Program-made: the position numbers and the translations under genes
In this document: piece after piece, positions 52,481-64,000 of the stretch
Position numbering within the stretch: the stretch's first letter is position 1
How the letters are laid out: each line of letters opens with the position of its first letter
The notes under the pieces: generated by a model
What the model was told of the DNA's origin: nothing
The model's input: the letters and a program-made list of their open reading frames with translations, nothing else
Database searches by the model: none
From: Mesaphorura yosii
Lineage: Eukaryota; Arthropoda; Collembola; Poduromorpha; Tullbergiidae
Length of the DNA: 64,000 nt
NCBI GenBank assembly: GCA_009869945.1
Contig: WIXG01000024.1
Location: 124,001 to 188,000, forward strand
Direction of reading: 5' to 3'

Positions 52481-55400
52481 TTTGCAATCACGTTTGTACT
52501 GTTTGGGACTTTTTCGAACTTGATGTACACTAATCTGTGAGCGGAGCGACAATTCGAGTATTGACAGCACAGAGTTCACAGGTTAAATTTCGCACGTAAA
52601 CGACACAGCGACGACTGTCAGATAGTCAGATAGTCAGATTTGCGTATGACAATGTGAGACACATTCGAGTATGATGCAAATCGGAAGCAACGCGTAGTCG
52701 TCTGAATTGTATAGCAAAGTGTGTACTGGTAACGTGTGGACTGTGGCTTGTATGAGATGGCAACTGAAGTGGTTTCGCGTTAGAACGTCGAGCAACTAAA
52801 CACATGTACAGGCGTCATTACTCTGTTATATAGTACGCGCTCGAACGAGAAAAAAATGTATGATATAGGAGATAATGTGATGCAGAAATAAATGACTAAT
52901 AGTATAATCGTATTAACAAAAGTTCACGCTAAACTCTCTACCAACACACATACAGCCTGCTACCTTCCGCACTTTGTCTCACATTTCTCGCGTACTTGGC
53001 CTCTGTTTGTTGAGTGACTGCAATGTCCATAACTCCGAATCACACTGCTTTTTATAAGAATCTCACCGAAAATCTTTCTCCGTGGTGCTAAATGCTAATC
53101 AAAGTATTCCACCCAGCGCTGCCCATGCTGGACCATACCATGCACTTGGCATTGGCAGGTATTGTCAACAGGTAGGAATAGCCAATACCTTCAACACTCG
53201 CGCCTTATTGCAGCTCCATGTTCCTACCCATCTTGGCATGAAGTCCTGGTCTGCTTGTGCGTATAACAATGCTGGCAAAGATTTGATGAGCAGGGACTCG
53301 CCTCGGCGTATTGCATTACTGTTCAATTGTTACACCTTCTCTCGTACCTGTGTCACATTATACTTTCAAGACTTCTCGAATCTGTACGCAGACAAGACAC
53401 GGCAGCAGAAGCAGTCAAGGCGGATTGACCATGTCCTCTGTCCCAGTCTATCAAAAGGGCAAGAAGAAAACCGCTCATCTCGTGCGACTGGGTACCACGT
53501 TTTTCTCCTCAGACTCGCTCTGCCTCGTTCATCATACCTGGCTCACGACATGACATCATTTCTCTCGGTCGAGACCAATCTACAGCTACGATGACTTTGC
53601 ATAATGAATTTGGCATCTTCATTCATCGATCTCTTATGACAAATTCTTTCCGCGCTCGCTGGAAAAAAATTATGACGTCGTGATCCAATTTTCACTATTG
53701 TGTGAATCATCTCTCCGAAGTCATTCATGACGTCATTACATGGCACGCTTACTCTACCCGGGAATTACTGCCCGCGTGGGTATTTCATTTCCGACATGAT
53801 ATGGATCACACGGTGCCCACTGCATGGAATTACTCATTAGTTAATAAGGTGGTGGATAACCCCAATAAACTTGAGCTTCTCACTAAAATGTTTATTTATA
53901 TTTGCCAACCCGCGCACACAAACTTGTAACAGTTTAACATCTTGCACAATACTGTCAGTCGGCTATGACGCGGCGGCGGCAGCGACCGCGAGCGAGGATG
54001 ACGAGGCTAAATTAAATAATCAAGGCCAGAAACACACCGTGCCGCAGACAAGTGCAAGTTCAATGTAGACAAGCGTTACGCATATCTTACACTTACACGC
54101 CTTCTTCACACTACAGTGTAACTTCGTCTTCGGGAATTTACCTCAGAAGCCAATTTCCCAGGATATCTGTACATACCGTCGTCACAGTCTGGCTCTCCCT
54201 TTCAACTGTCAGCTGTGCGCTGATGCAATTTGTATACATTACGATTACGAATTCGCCGGTAAACCACGTGTTCGTGCTCTTCCGTCTCACCGTATTTTGA
54301 TGGGATCATCGGATTCCCCCAAATCCAAACGCTTACAAGATAAACATTACGAAGAATTTTACGAGCTGTATTTACATACATTGGTTTAATGTAATCATTT
54401 TATTTTTACTCGTCGTGTCGGCCAGGAGGGCATAAACTAAGCTGGAAATAGACTATTTACATCTTGGAGAATGAATGAATGGACATGGACGCACAGGTTG
54501 ATGCAGTCAGACCTTCGTGCGCATGATGCAGTTTGCTGAAATATTTTGCACGCTTTGCATGCTGTGCTGAAGCTGGCCTTGCTGGTTCATTGGAAACAAG
54601 GTGATTCATTCACGTTCGTTTCACTCAACTCGCGACTCGCCTTCTTACTACTTTACTACAAGCATTGCAGTTCTTGGCCTATTCAACGTACAAATACGGT
54701 AATATGGCACACAATAAACGTCACACTCACGCTCAACAATTTCCTTTTCTACAGCATTGGCAATGTAGGTTGAGCGATTAGGCGACGACTGCCACTGGGC
54801 TCTACACAAGAATGCCGCAGACTCACGCATGATGAATGAAATGATGTAACGATTACGGCTAAATACGAGATCCTTCCACCTTTCCTACTCATTCACAAGT
54901 TCCTCGTTCGGCTCAGCCTTGTTTGCATGTGAATCACGAGTGTAAACAAACTGTATGAGTGCATACCAGAGTCGAAGCCATGAATTAATCAATGCGTAAA
55001 ATGGCAAATGGCACGTCGCTTCTTGCCCCACAAACGTGAGCTATCGCTTTTGCTTTTTGTTGCGCAACTGCATTTTGTATCACAAGTCTCTGTGTCTCCA
55101 CGCACCTAATCGAATAATGAACGTTGCAAAAACCTGTTTATCTATTCATGAGCACAATAAGTGCATGTGGCATTGACATTAACCGCGATTATGCATGTCT
55201 CATCATGCTCGTTCCAATAACACCTCTCATTCATAAAATCATGACCTGCTCAACAGTCCGACTCGAGTTCACATTCATCGTGCTCAAGAACGATTTTATT
55301 TTTTAACAGTCAACATTCTTTTGCCTTTTTCTCGTGAGTCCGCGTCCAAGAGTCAAAGGTAAATCGTCAGAGTCCAAAGGGCTCTTTCCTTTCGCGTTAT

Positions 55401-58400
55401 CCCTTACAAAGTTAAGCCCACGTTGCGCTGGCGCCTGGTCCTAATTACTTAACATATTGAGCGACGTTTTGTATCAATTTCTTGACATATTTTTTAAAAA
55501 GAGGGAAATAGTTTGAATTCTTAATTCCTGATTCAGAGAAGCGCATGCAGAGAAAAGGACACGGATACGTTTTCACTCTTGTGAATCTTGTGATTTGTTA
55601 TACATACATGGAGTTCCTTACCTTTTCCCAATTACATTTCCCAAGAATGAATCACACATTCTTGACTTGGAAACGAAATGAATGAAAGCGCAAAGGATTA
55701 AGAAGCGAAATGTCTCAATGTCATACAGAATGAATAAATTATGCCTAAGAATAATTGCATCCTTTTCGAGTGTGAACGTAAGCAGACTCAATTTACAACG
55801 AAATTCTGTGGGAACTCTGATATTAAACTTGCCTGAACTGGCTCCACAGTGAGGCGTATAAAAAACGTCGCACACACCTGCGAGGAGTACGTTTGGACCA
55901 GCACGATTTATGCCGTATGGCTTACGAACAAGTGCAACGTGTGAGGCTGTGCATGTGCGCGCGTAAACGTAGACAAATCTCGATTCACGCAAATGTTCTT
56001 CTCACGAAAAAAACCTCAAGTTTTGGCGCAAGGGCGAGATTTGGTTTGTGATGCTAACGCTCGTGGGCTCGTGCCTGGCTTAATCGTAGCGTGGCGAGAA
56101 TGAATGGTGCCGGATGAATGAATGCAATTATTCGTAATCTTAATCTTACACAACAGTGACGACAGAGTAATTGTCGTCGTCTGATCAGGTACCTACCTCC
56201 TCCGATCCTGTTGCTAATAAGACATGTAGTCGTTCAGCTGATTATTATGATACGATGATTTACAAGATTATAAAGTCTGCGGATTGCGGCCCAGAATGCA
56301 AACTGAGTGGGATTCCCTACAACATGAGCAAATCGCAGTGCCAAAAACCCCTTCCTTTCTTTCGGTCTCTCTTTGACACTTTATTCCTTATAAATTCACC
56401 TGTTTGCTGTGTTTATTTGCGTACATGACAATCCCTGCTCAAACTGATTACCACAATGCGAATGCCATCAACCCAGTGCTGTATTTGGAATGGGAAAAGA
56501 TAAGGCACGGTGATTTAATGCTAATTGAATGAACTCAAGTTCAAAACGTCATGTCAGTCGTATTTGTGCTTAATATAGGTTCACCTGCCAGTTAACTATG
56601 CGAAATTCTTGCCTAGAAGCCAGCAAGCATTATTGTGATTAACCACTACTGGAATTGCATTACTGATCGAGAATGCAACCTACTTCACACAATTTCTGCT
56701 AAATTGATCAGTAAGCGAGTCAAGCACAGTCAATTAAGGCTAAATTCGGTCATGCAAATAGATCACCGACTTCTCCTGAACTGGTTGACTTAGATTTGCC
56801 CTGTGACATGATGTCAATCATCTTACAACCACTGACTCTGCCATGCAAGTAAAAATGAATTAAATTAGTCATACCTTCCATTCCGATGTTTCCAGGATGA
56901 CTCGGTAATTAGCAGGAGCTTAACTTAGCATTAATTGTGCAGATTTTAGTTAAATTAACTATTAAATTTAATCCAGGGCAGAAATTAATTTAGTGCAGGG
57001 AACACACTAACTAGACTAGAAATTAAATAGAACTCGACTGAGTCCAGCCGCGAAGTGTGGAGCATGATCAAATGATCAAATAGCATAGCAGGTATGTATG
57101 ATCTCATGTTGCTATAGCATTCCATTCAATTCCAATCCTCTCCACATTTTCGTACTGCAGATTCGTGTACGCAAACACACTTTGCCATTCCGTCGCATCT
57201 TGCATGTATTACATGAACTCGTCTCGTAGATTGCGCAATAGGTTTCGTTAGTTTCGAATTCTTACACGACACGTACGATGGGCTCGACCGACTCGGCATC
57301 TTTGTTACCTGTGCATGTTTTCACCTTCGCTTGATTTCTTGGAATACGTCAATTGAAAAATATTTTGTAACCTATACTTTATCGCTAAATAATCCGCATG
57401 CAAAACTCGAGAAAGAGAAATCAGCACTGGCGTATGCTCTGTTGTGCGAATACTATCCGCATGCAGATATTGCTAATTATATTTTACGATGAAATTGCAG
57501 AAGGAAATACAGTACACGTTAAACCTGTCTCTGCAAGGGGAAAAGCGAAAATTAGGTTTAAAGACTTCCACGGAACTTCATTATCCTCCCGATTTCAGGC
57601 TTATAATTTCGGGAACGTGTTATTCAACTTAATGAAAGTGTAAGTAAGTTTTTGCACGGCCAGCAGCAGCAGAAGCAGCTGCCTGATGGAAAATCAGAGT
57701 GAATTTTGCTATGAACATTAAGTTGACTGATCTGGCGAAGCCATAATCCCCATGGTATTTGCTCACGCTTAACCAAACGCATTATATCGTCGGTCAGCTC
57801 TAGCATTTAATTAGTCATATCTCGTATGATCTGAGTACATTTATGCATAATTGTGAGCTTAGTCATTAGATAATTGAAGATGTAATAGCTCTATCAATGA
57901 TGAACTCATGACTGCGCGGCGCAAGCAGGTGATTTGAATTCTCCACTTTGAACTTTAAGGCTACCTACACGCACTCGAACAGATACCATCATGATTCTAG
58001 GATGTAATTGCAACCGAACTACCTCGTTTTATTGGGATTCAGTTGAAAACCCGATTGGATTTCGTCACTTTTAGGTGACACTGTTTGGAGGAGCGCGCTT
58101 TGTTACAAAAAAGACGAATACTTTAGATAGGGCATACTAATCATCACCAAAACAAAACGACATCGATGATACGTGTCATAACTGGCGGTACCAATATTGC
58201 CATCACCAGGACACTCAAGTGGGAATGGTGGGGTCTGTGAGAAGTATCGTCACTCGTGTCACCCTTCCTTATTTGAAAAATTGGAACTTTTAAGGCCCAG
58301 AAGGCCCGAAAACGGTCCCGAAGACGTAAGAAAATGTTTGCCTGGATGGAAATGACAGAAGCGCTAAACTACGGACATATTTGTTCACTTACCTGTGTGG

Positions 58401-61400
58401 TCTTGTGAATTGCAGTTTGCTTAGCGTCGAGGTAGAATCCAACAGCGACCAACTTATGAGAAAGAATCTTAGCGGGAAATTATTGCTGCCCAGTCGAAGC
58501 AAAGTCTAATATTCCAAGCGTAGAAACTCTTTCACAGTTGGTTTTGTTTGCTCGCAAACCATGAAGCAAAAAAAAACTGCCAGTGTAATGAACAGTTGTC
58601 AATGCTGTCGCACACTGAAATCAAATACACGAATTAGTATGAATTTTCTCTAATGCCCTTCAAATTCTGCAGTATTCACTTTCCTAGGAACTATCGACGT
58701 GATAGAATCTAGTAGTGTGTCTTGTGTCTTTTCTTACATGGAATACGCTGTCATAATGGAACCGTCGCAATAGCTTAATGTGCGTTATTAGTTATTAATA
58801 GCCTCTCGAACTTGAAATGAGTCAACTCGTGGCATTTTCCTTCGTGCAAAGTAAACCCAAATAACCGGTTGCAAATGCCAAGAAATTGTGTTGTGTCAGA
58901 GTTTTTTTTTAGAGAATATACAACGATGTGCTAAAGACGACTCGCTAGTTCTAGTTACGGTTTGCTACTGTCAAGTTAGACAACGGTGACAGCCAACACC
59001 AACCATCTAAGCTCGATGACAACCAAGGACCTTCGGGTTTATGTTGCAGGTGACCTTGCAAACTAACTGGGCACATGGAATGAAGTTCGTGCGGTAAATA
59101 AATTGGGTTTGCGAGGGCAGTCATAAACTAAATTGGCTTATTTCGATGAAATTGAGTATATAACGGTAACTTTGTCTGGAAAATAGAGACAAAAGTTTCT
59201 GAGTACCCGAATAAATTGGTTCTTCCCGCTGCATTTATAAACGGTCAAACTTTTCCTAATAACTTTGGACATAATCAATAATCAGGAAACGTACGCAAAA
59301 AATGACACAACTCCATGCAATCAATACACACGGCATTCACCGAACGCGAGTCCTGTCGTCGATGCAGCTTGCCTATTCGCATTAACGGCATATTAATTAA
59401 TTAAGGTTCACTCATTTCGTTGAAACTGGAATATGTGGAAAGAAAAAGCCGTCAAATTGCTGAATAACTGTCAATGAGGCTGTAATTCATCATGCAGATG
59501 TTATGAATCATAAGTGCCAATCAAGTTCGAAGGTTCAATTTTCATTCCCTATAAAAATTTCTCACATTTTTGCATTTTGTCAAGAAAAATCGATAACAAG
59601 GTATTTCGCTGGAATTCTCTTATCTTTCTCCCTCGTGTCCGACACTGCAACTCGCATGTTTGCGAATTTACGGCATGTTGACAAACATGTTTCTATCGCT
59701 GTCTGAATTGTTAGGAATAAATGTACAAACGGAGGTTTGCTCAAGCTTTCGGCTGACTATAGCGAGCAGCGTAGTGCGCGAATGCGATGGAAAGCAGCAG
59801 AGGTTCAACTTGAGTTCGAGTTTAATTACAGGACAAAGTTGCATGTATACGAGGCCTGGAACATTGAGAATTTTATTCTACACCCTCTCGTACAATTTTT
59901 CGCAGAAACAGCCCGGTATTAAAGATTCCTATCTTTCACAGAATTCAACAACCACTCAAATTCTTCCGTAAAACATTTCGTGAAGGAAGCACACATGAAA
60001 CTGAGAGGCACTTTGAATTTGGTTTCCGTTGGTTGACGAGTTTGCATGAGAAACTTAATGAAAAGAGAAAGGAAGGGTTTAAGGAATGAACCCGCCTTGC
60101 TTTTTGTGCTGATTAGCCAATGAGTCAAGAGTCCTGAAGTGCCATGCTCGTTTTACCCACGCATGTGCCTTGATTGATGCAGGCGTGTAATTAATTACTT
60201 GGTAATTTCCCAGAGGCAGTAATCAAGTTTCTTTGGTGGCATGTCACAATGAAAGTGTTGAGAGGTTTTCTTTTCGAAACTCGATTGTCTTCGAGAGCCG
60301 TGTCCCGTTGCATCGAATCAAATCCTGTGTATTGATAAACAACGAAGCACGAGATGAATAGAAGGGGAAAAGAGGCTATCATTTCGAACAGCATTTCAGA
60401 GAATTTCTCTATTGTTCACTGAGAGTCGCGAAGTCATCTTATTTCTACACGCTGTGCAACGTTTGCACTCAGCCGATACTGTCTGAATACATCTGCAGAT
60501 TCACATTCGATGATAGAGAACGCATAATTCCAATTATAGGATTGAAATTGCATAACAAATTGCTACCTTATTAGTTTCGACTCATTCTTAGCAACCTTTT
60601 GTTTTCGGAACTTTTCATTGCGAATAATTAACTCTAGTGTGAAACTACAGTCAAGCATCCGTTAATTTGCAAATTTAAACTGAGAAACTCCACTTCAGGA
60701 CACCAACAATGTCCATCGTCATTTACCATTTTGGTCTACTGCGACTTCAGACTGAAAGTCAACTCGCCAATTTATGCGCTCCTAGCTGCTTGATCTCATT
60801 CGAAATTGAAAGGGGAGGTGCAGAGCGAGAGCCAAGTATGTGAAGAAATTCGAATTATGCGAGTTGATTACACCATTATTAATTAATCTCCAAATTATCA
60901 AACCAACAATTCTCCTTTCATTAAGGGTAATGGAGACTGTTTTTCTGAGAAATATGTCCGCATTGTTAGCCGGACACAAGCAAGAGTGTTCGCTCATCGT
61001 TTGAGATTTACTACTTGGTTTGGCGCAGGCTAATAAGTTGAGCCGTGGAGAAGCGCTTTAAAATGTGAGCAGCGAAGTACGTGGGACGAGTAACGCACAA
61101 GGTTGACTGTCTCAGCAGTACGCACTGGCAAGCGGCTATGAGTTCATATCCTGAATTAACAAGGTAGAGAAGCAGGATATGATTTCCCGTGTAATTAGCA
61201 CTCTTCTTCAGTGATCTGTTTACTTATTATTTCGTTACCGGACTACATTTACACGGATGATTGAATCCCTTGCCTTTTCCCATCTTGTTGTTACAAGGCT
61301 TATACATTGACACATATTCCAGTCAAGTCATGGCTGGCTCTCGTCTTTTCATTCCCATTGACGAGTTGGCGAATCTTTCCCACTCTTGACAGTCTGACAC

Positions 61401-64000
61401 ACATGAATTGGCAACGAAATTTCGCGCGTAATGATGAATAGACGAAAACGTCTTCGACGTACGCAAGTCTGTCTATCTTCCTGGATAGCTGTAGTGGAAG
61501 CCTCTTGTTTTGGAAGACGTGGTGAAGAATGAATGACATAAAATCCGGATCATTATCCTTACCTTCGTTGAGGGCGAACGACGGAATATCCGGTTAGCAG
61601 CACGGCCAACGTCCACACGATGCCCACCTGCAAACGTCAGAAGGCAAGGATCGTTGGATGTCATAATTAGGGACGTCGTGCGTAGGTGTACAGAGCTCCG
61701 ATCGAAAAATCTCAGACTTTTAGACTTGGCCGTAGAAAGATCAAAGCAAGTCAACTCGTCCAAAGCAAAAATGAGCAGAGGAATTTTTATGTTATGAGTA
61801 AGAGTTAGAAATGGAGTGTTGACTTTCTGAGATGGATTGGGGCTATGTGAGATTTTACAAGCTTCTCGGTTTCTCAGTCGGTGTGTCTCACCTGCGGTTG
61901 TTTTGTAAATCAACTCCTCAAAATACGACATTTGAGAAACACAACCTTGCGGTAATCCTCATTCTATATTTTCGTGACGAAGAATGTTATATGCAATTGG
62001 AAGATAAGAAAATTAAATTTAACAGATTTGCTTAGCGTCCAGCTGAGTGCATGGCAAGCGATTGCTCGCCGTGCCGAGGCATCAAATGAAAACCCGCATC
62101 GTTATTTGTGAAGCTCAGATTACAATAACTGACAAATAATTACAATAGTTTAATGAGACGAGACGCTGTCGATGAAGCTGGTTCTCGCTATTACCAAACG
62201 GCTTCCGTGTCTGTGTGGCTAGCACAGGGAGAACGATGCGAATGAATTGAATAATGAAGAAACTCGTGAAGATGAGAGCATTCTTGAATAAGATGCCGCA
62301 TCATTTTTCCTGGAATTCAAACTTTATTTTACATTCGTAGCGTGCCTGCATTCTAAATGAAACAAAGACGAAGATGATACTTGGCCATGCCTTCTCAGAT
62401 TTCTCTGCTCAGCATCTCGGTCTTTGTGCTTCAGCCTGTCGTACTCTCGTACTTCATCATTCGCTAATTAATTTAGGCGATAAAAAGGTTACTTGGGTGT
62501 ATATTACATTCTGAATCTATCTTTATATATTCGTCACCTTTGTTGCAATGAACTCACAAGTTGGTTCGATTTAATTATCAACTTGCATTTTCGAATTAGT
62601 AATTGCCAACATAACAATAATAACGTAGCTCCGGCTCCAGTTTCGGCTAGTTTCAAGCTGGCAAGCTTTCAATTAAGATTCCATCGAAATGCAGATAAGT
62701 GGGTGAGTCATGTCAAAATTAGCTAAAAACCATTCTTTCTAAGGTAAAAGTAAAAATAAAAATCAACTTGTCAGCCTGTCGATGGCGCTTCCACTTGCGG
62801 CCAACGGTTTCCTTCAATTCTAATGAATCTGAATTTACCAGACTACAACAGTTCTTGGGAATGGAGACCCGTGTGGAATACATCTGCTCGATATCTTTTA
62901 GATGGACAAAGCGGCATTGGCATCGAAAGGAATCAGCATTCAACGAGGCTGGTCCAAATCCAATTCAGTGCTTCAGAAACCGGACAGTTCGTACACGTGT
63001 GGTGTCGGCAGTTGTGAAGTTCGATGGCAAGATCATCGTGCGAAACGAATTCAACTATCGGAGCTTTTCCGCAAAGAATCGCCGTCTCTGCTGCCGAGAT
63101 TAACTGCTATTGGTTCGAGAGTTCGAGAGTATCAAGGGAACTTTTATCGCTTCTTTTAGCCGCCCCAACGTTATCCCCAACAATTATACGAGCCACGTGT
63201 CAGCCTGGTGGTCCGTGAGACAGGACGATTTTATCCAGATTTTTTATCTTCATTGACACTCACCAGGAAGTTTAAGCATCAACCTACGAAAGTGAAGTTT
63301 TATTAACTTTGCAGCAGTCCAAGCGCAAGTACCTGCTTCTGTTTTCCCAAGGGGTCTCGTTCACTCCCTTGCAGGGCAATTTTTATGGAGCAAAAAAGTA
63401 CAGTCACTCATGCTTTTTAGCCATACCAGTATGAAGTAGGACACTTATTCCTTGTGACCTGGAGCTCATAGTCTGAAAACTTGGACCCAATTTGAGCATT
63501 CGTGAAGGGTTATTCGAGAATGCAATGCTCGACGGCAAGCTTCCTTGATGCAATCCGACCGATAAATTATAGCAGCGTGATTTCGCAAAGGACCGAGCAC
63601 TGTGAGACGGTACGCGCGCTAATGGCAAAGAGATGTAGTGAATGGGCAGGTCCGATTCTTGAATGGTTTCGGTCAATTTATGAAAGATGATCTTAGACAG
63701 ATCTTTACTTCATCCTGAGTGATATTTGTTCAAGGCAGTAAAGAATGATTTAAGGTTCCACTTGATCCCACGCTGAGTTGCAACAAAGCAATGGAAAGTC
63801 AAACCTCTTTAATTTTCTTTCCAAACCGATTCAAGTCCTTTCATCTTACAATTTCTTTTCAACGGCCAGGCCCCATCCTCGCGCCGAGTCGCCTTTTCCA
63901 TTACTTCACAAAGTAGAAAAAATTATTATCTTGCGACACGTTTTAATTTTTGGGTATTTATGAATATGAACTTCGGACTCAACAACTTGGCCAACTTAAA
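52481..64000. other. AT-rich region upstream of the cytokine-like gene; no assignable gene
   Basis: It holds open frames up to 170 codons (53082-53594 plus), none with a family motif. Other contents: a short GC-rich patch at 53959-54010, a patch with overlapping long frames at 62768-63218, and an isolated exon-like segment on the minus strand at 61563-61627. The promoter and any alternative first exon of the minus-strand gene should lie here. Confidence 0.5.
61563..61627 (-). other. Orphan signal-peptide-like exon candidate
   Basis: On the minus strand, a pyrimidine-rich acceptor (ACGTTTGCAG) and a GTAAGG donor enclose 65 bases. One frame reads VGIVWTLAVLLTGYSVV plus a basic end, like a signal peptide whose Met lies in a preceding exon. 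No partner exon was found, and its end phase (2) does not fit exon 2 of the cytokine-like gene (needs 1). Confidence 0.3.

Noticed and set aside
53082-53594. 170-codon plus-strand frame
   Set aside because: No known motif, no compositional signature of a real protein and no neighbour exon. Left as unclassified open sequence.
57624-57806. Minus-strand frame with a Lys-Arg site before EQIPWGLWLRQ, resembling a neuropeptide precursor
   Set aside because: No leader, no amidation signal (Gly before a basic site), poor splice context and no repeated peptide. It also cannot be joined to the orphan leader exon with any confidence.
1-64000. tRNA genes, rRNA, CRISPR arrays, LTR or other virus-like elements, intact DNA transposons
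   Set aside because: I looked for tRNA B-box-like strings, spaced repeats, long terminal repeats, reverse transcriptase or transposase motifs and found none by eye. A covariance-model and repeat-library search would be needed to exclude diverged copies.

Overview
The window is arthropod nuclear DNA, most likely insect or another pancrustacean. It has small GT-AG introns, long AT-rich introns and spacers, and no bacterial gene packing. Its two receptor genes match the arthropod alpha1-alpha4 group of nicotinic acetylcholine receptor (nAChR) subunits. No RNA gene, CRISPR array, intact transposon or old viral copy was recognised.

Layout. (1) 1855-8659, plus strand: an nAChR alpha subunit in 11 visible exons. 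Its signal-peptide exon lies upstream of the window. (2) 8660-24056: a 15 kb spacer with no recognisable gene. (3) 24137-35164, plus strand: a second, complete nAChR alpha subunit in 11 coding exons (555 residues). It is a tandem paralogue of the first. (4) 39783-42471, plus strand: a complete 10-exon gene for SRP72 (649 residues), the signal recognition particle protein. (5) 45483-52480, minus strand: a five-exon gene, convergent with SRP72. Its product has a hydrophobic leader and four predicted amphipathic helices. Helix pattern, intron phases (1,0,0,0) and exon sizes resemble long-chain class I cytokines (IL-6/CNTF/growth hormone type). I regard this as the most interesting item. (6) 52481-64000: no assignable gene, but an orphan signal-peptide-like exon on the minus strand at 61563-61627.

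How the genes relate. The two receptor genes are a local duplication. They would give ligand-binding subunits of cation-conducting pentamers in neurons or muscle. The second carries unusual pore-lining residues (Ile at 9', His at 12' of M2). SRP72 is a housekeeping gene of co-translational export and has no obvious functional tie to its neighbours. The minus-strand gene would encode a secreted or membrane-tethered signal.

All exon joins were made by hand from splice consensus, reading phase and family conservation. In the three complete models every phase closes. The start of the minus-strand gene and all untranslated ends are uncertain.
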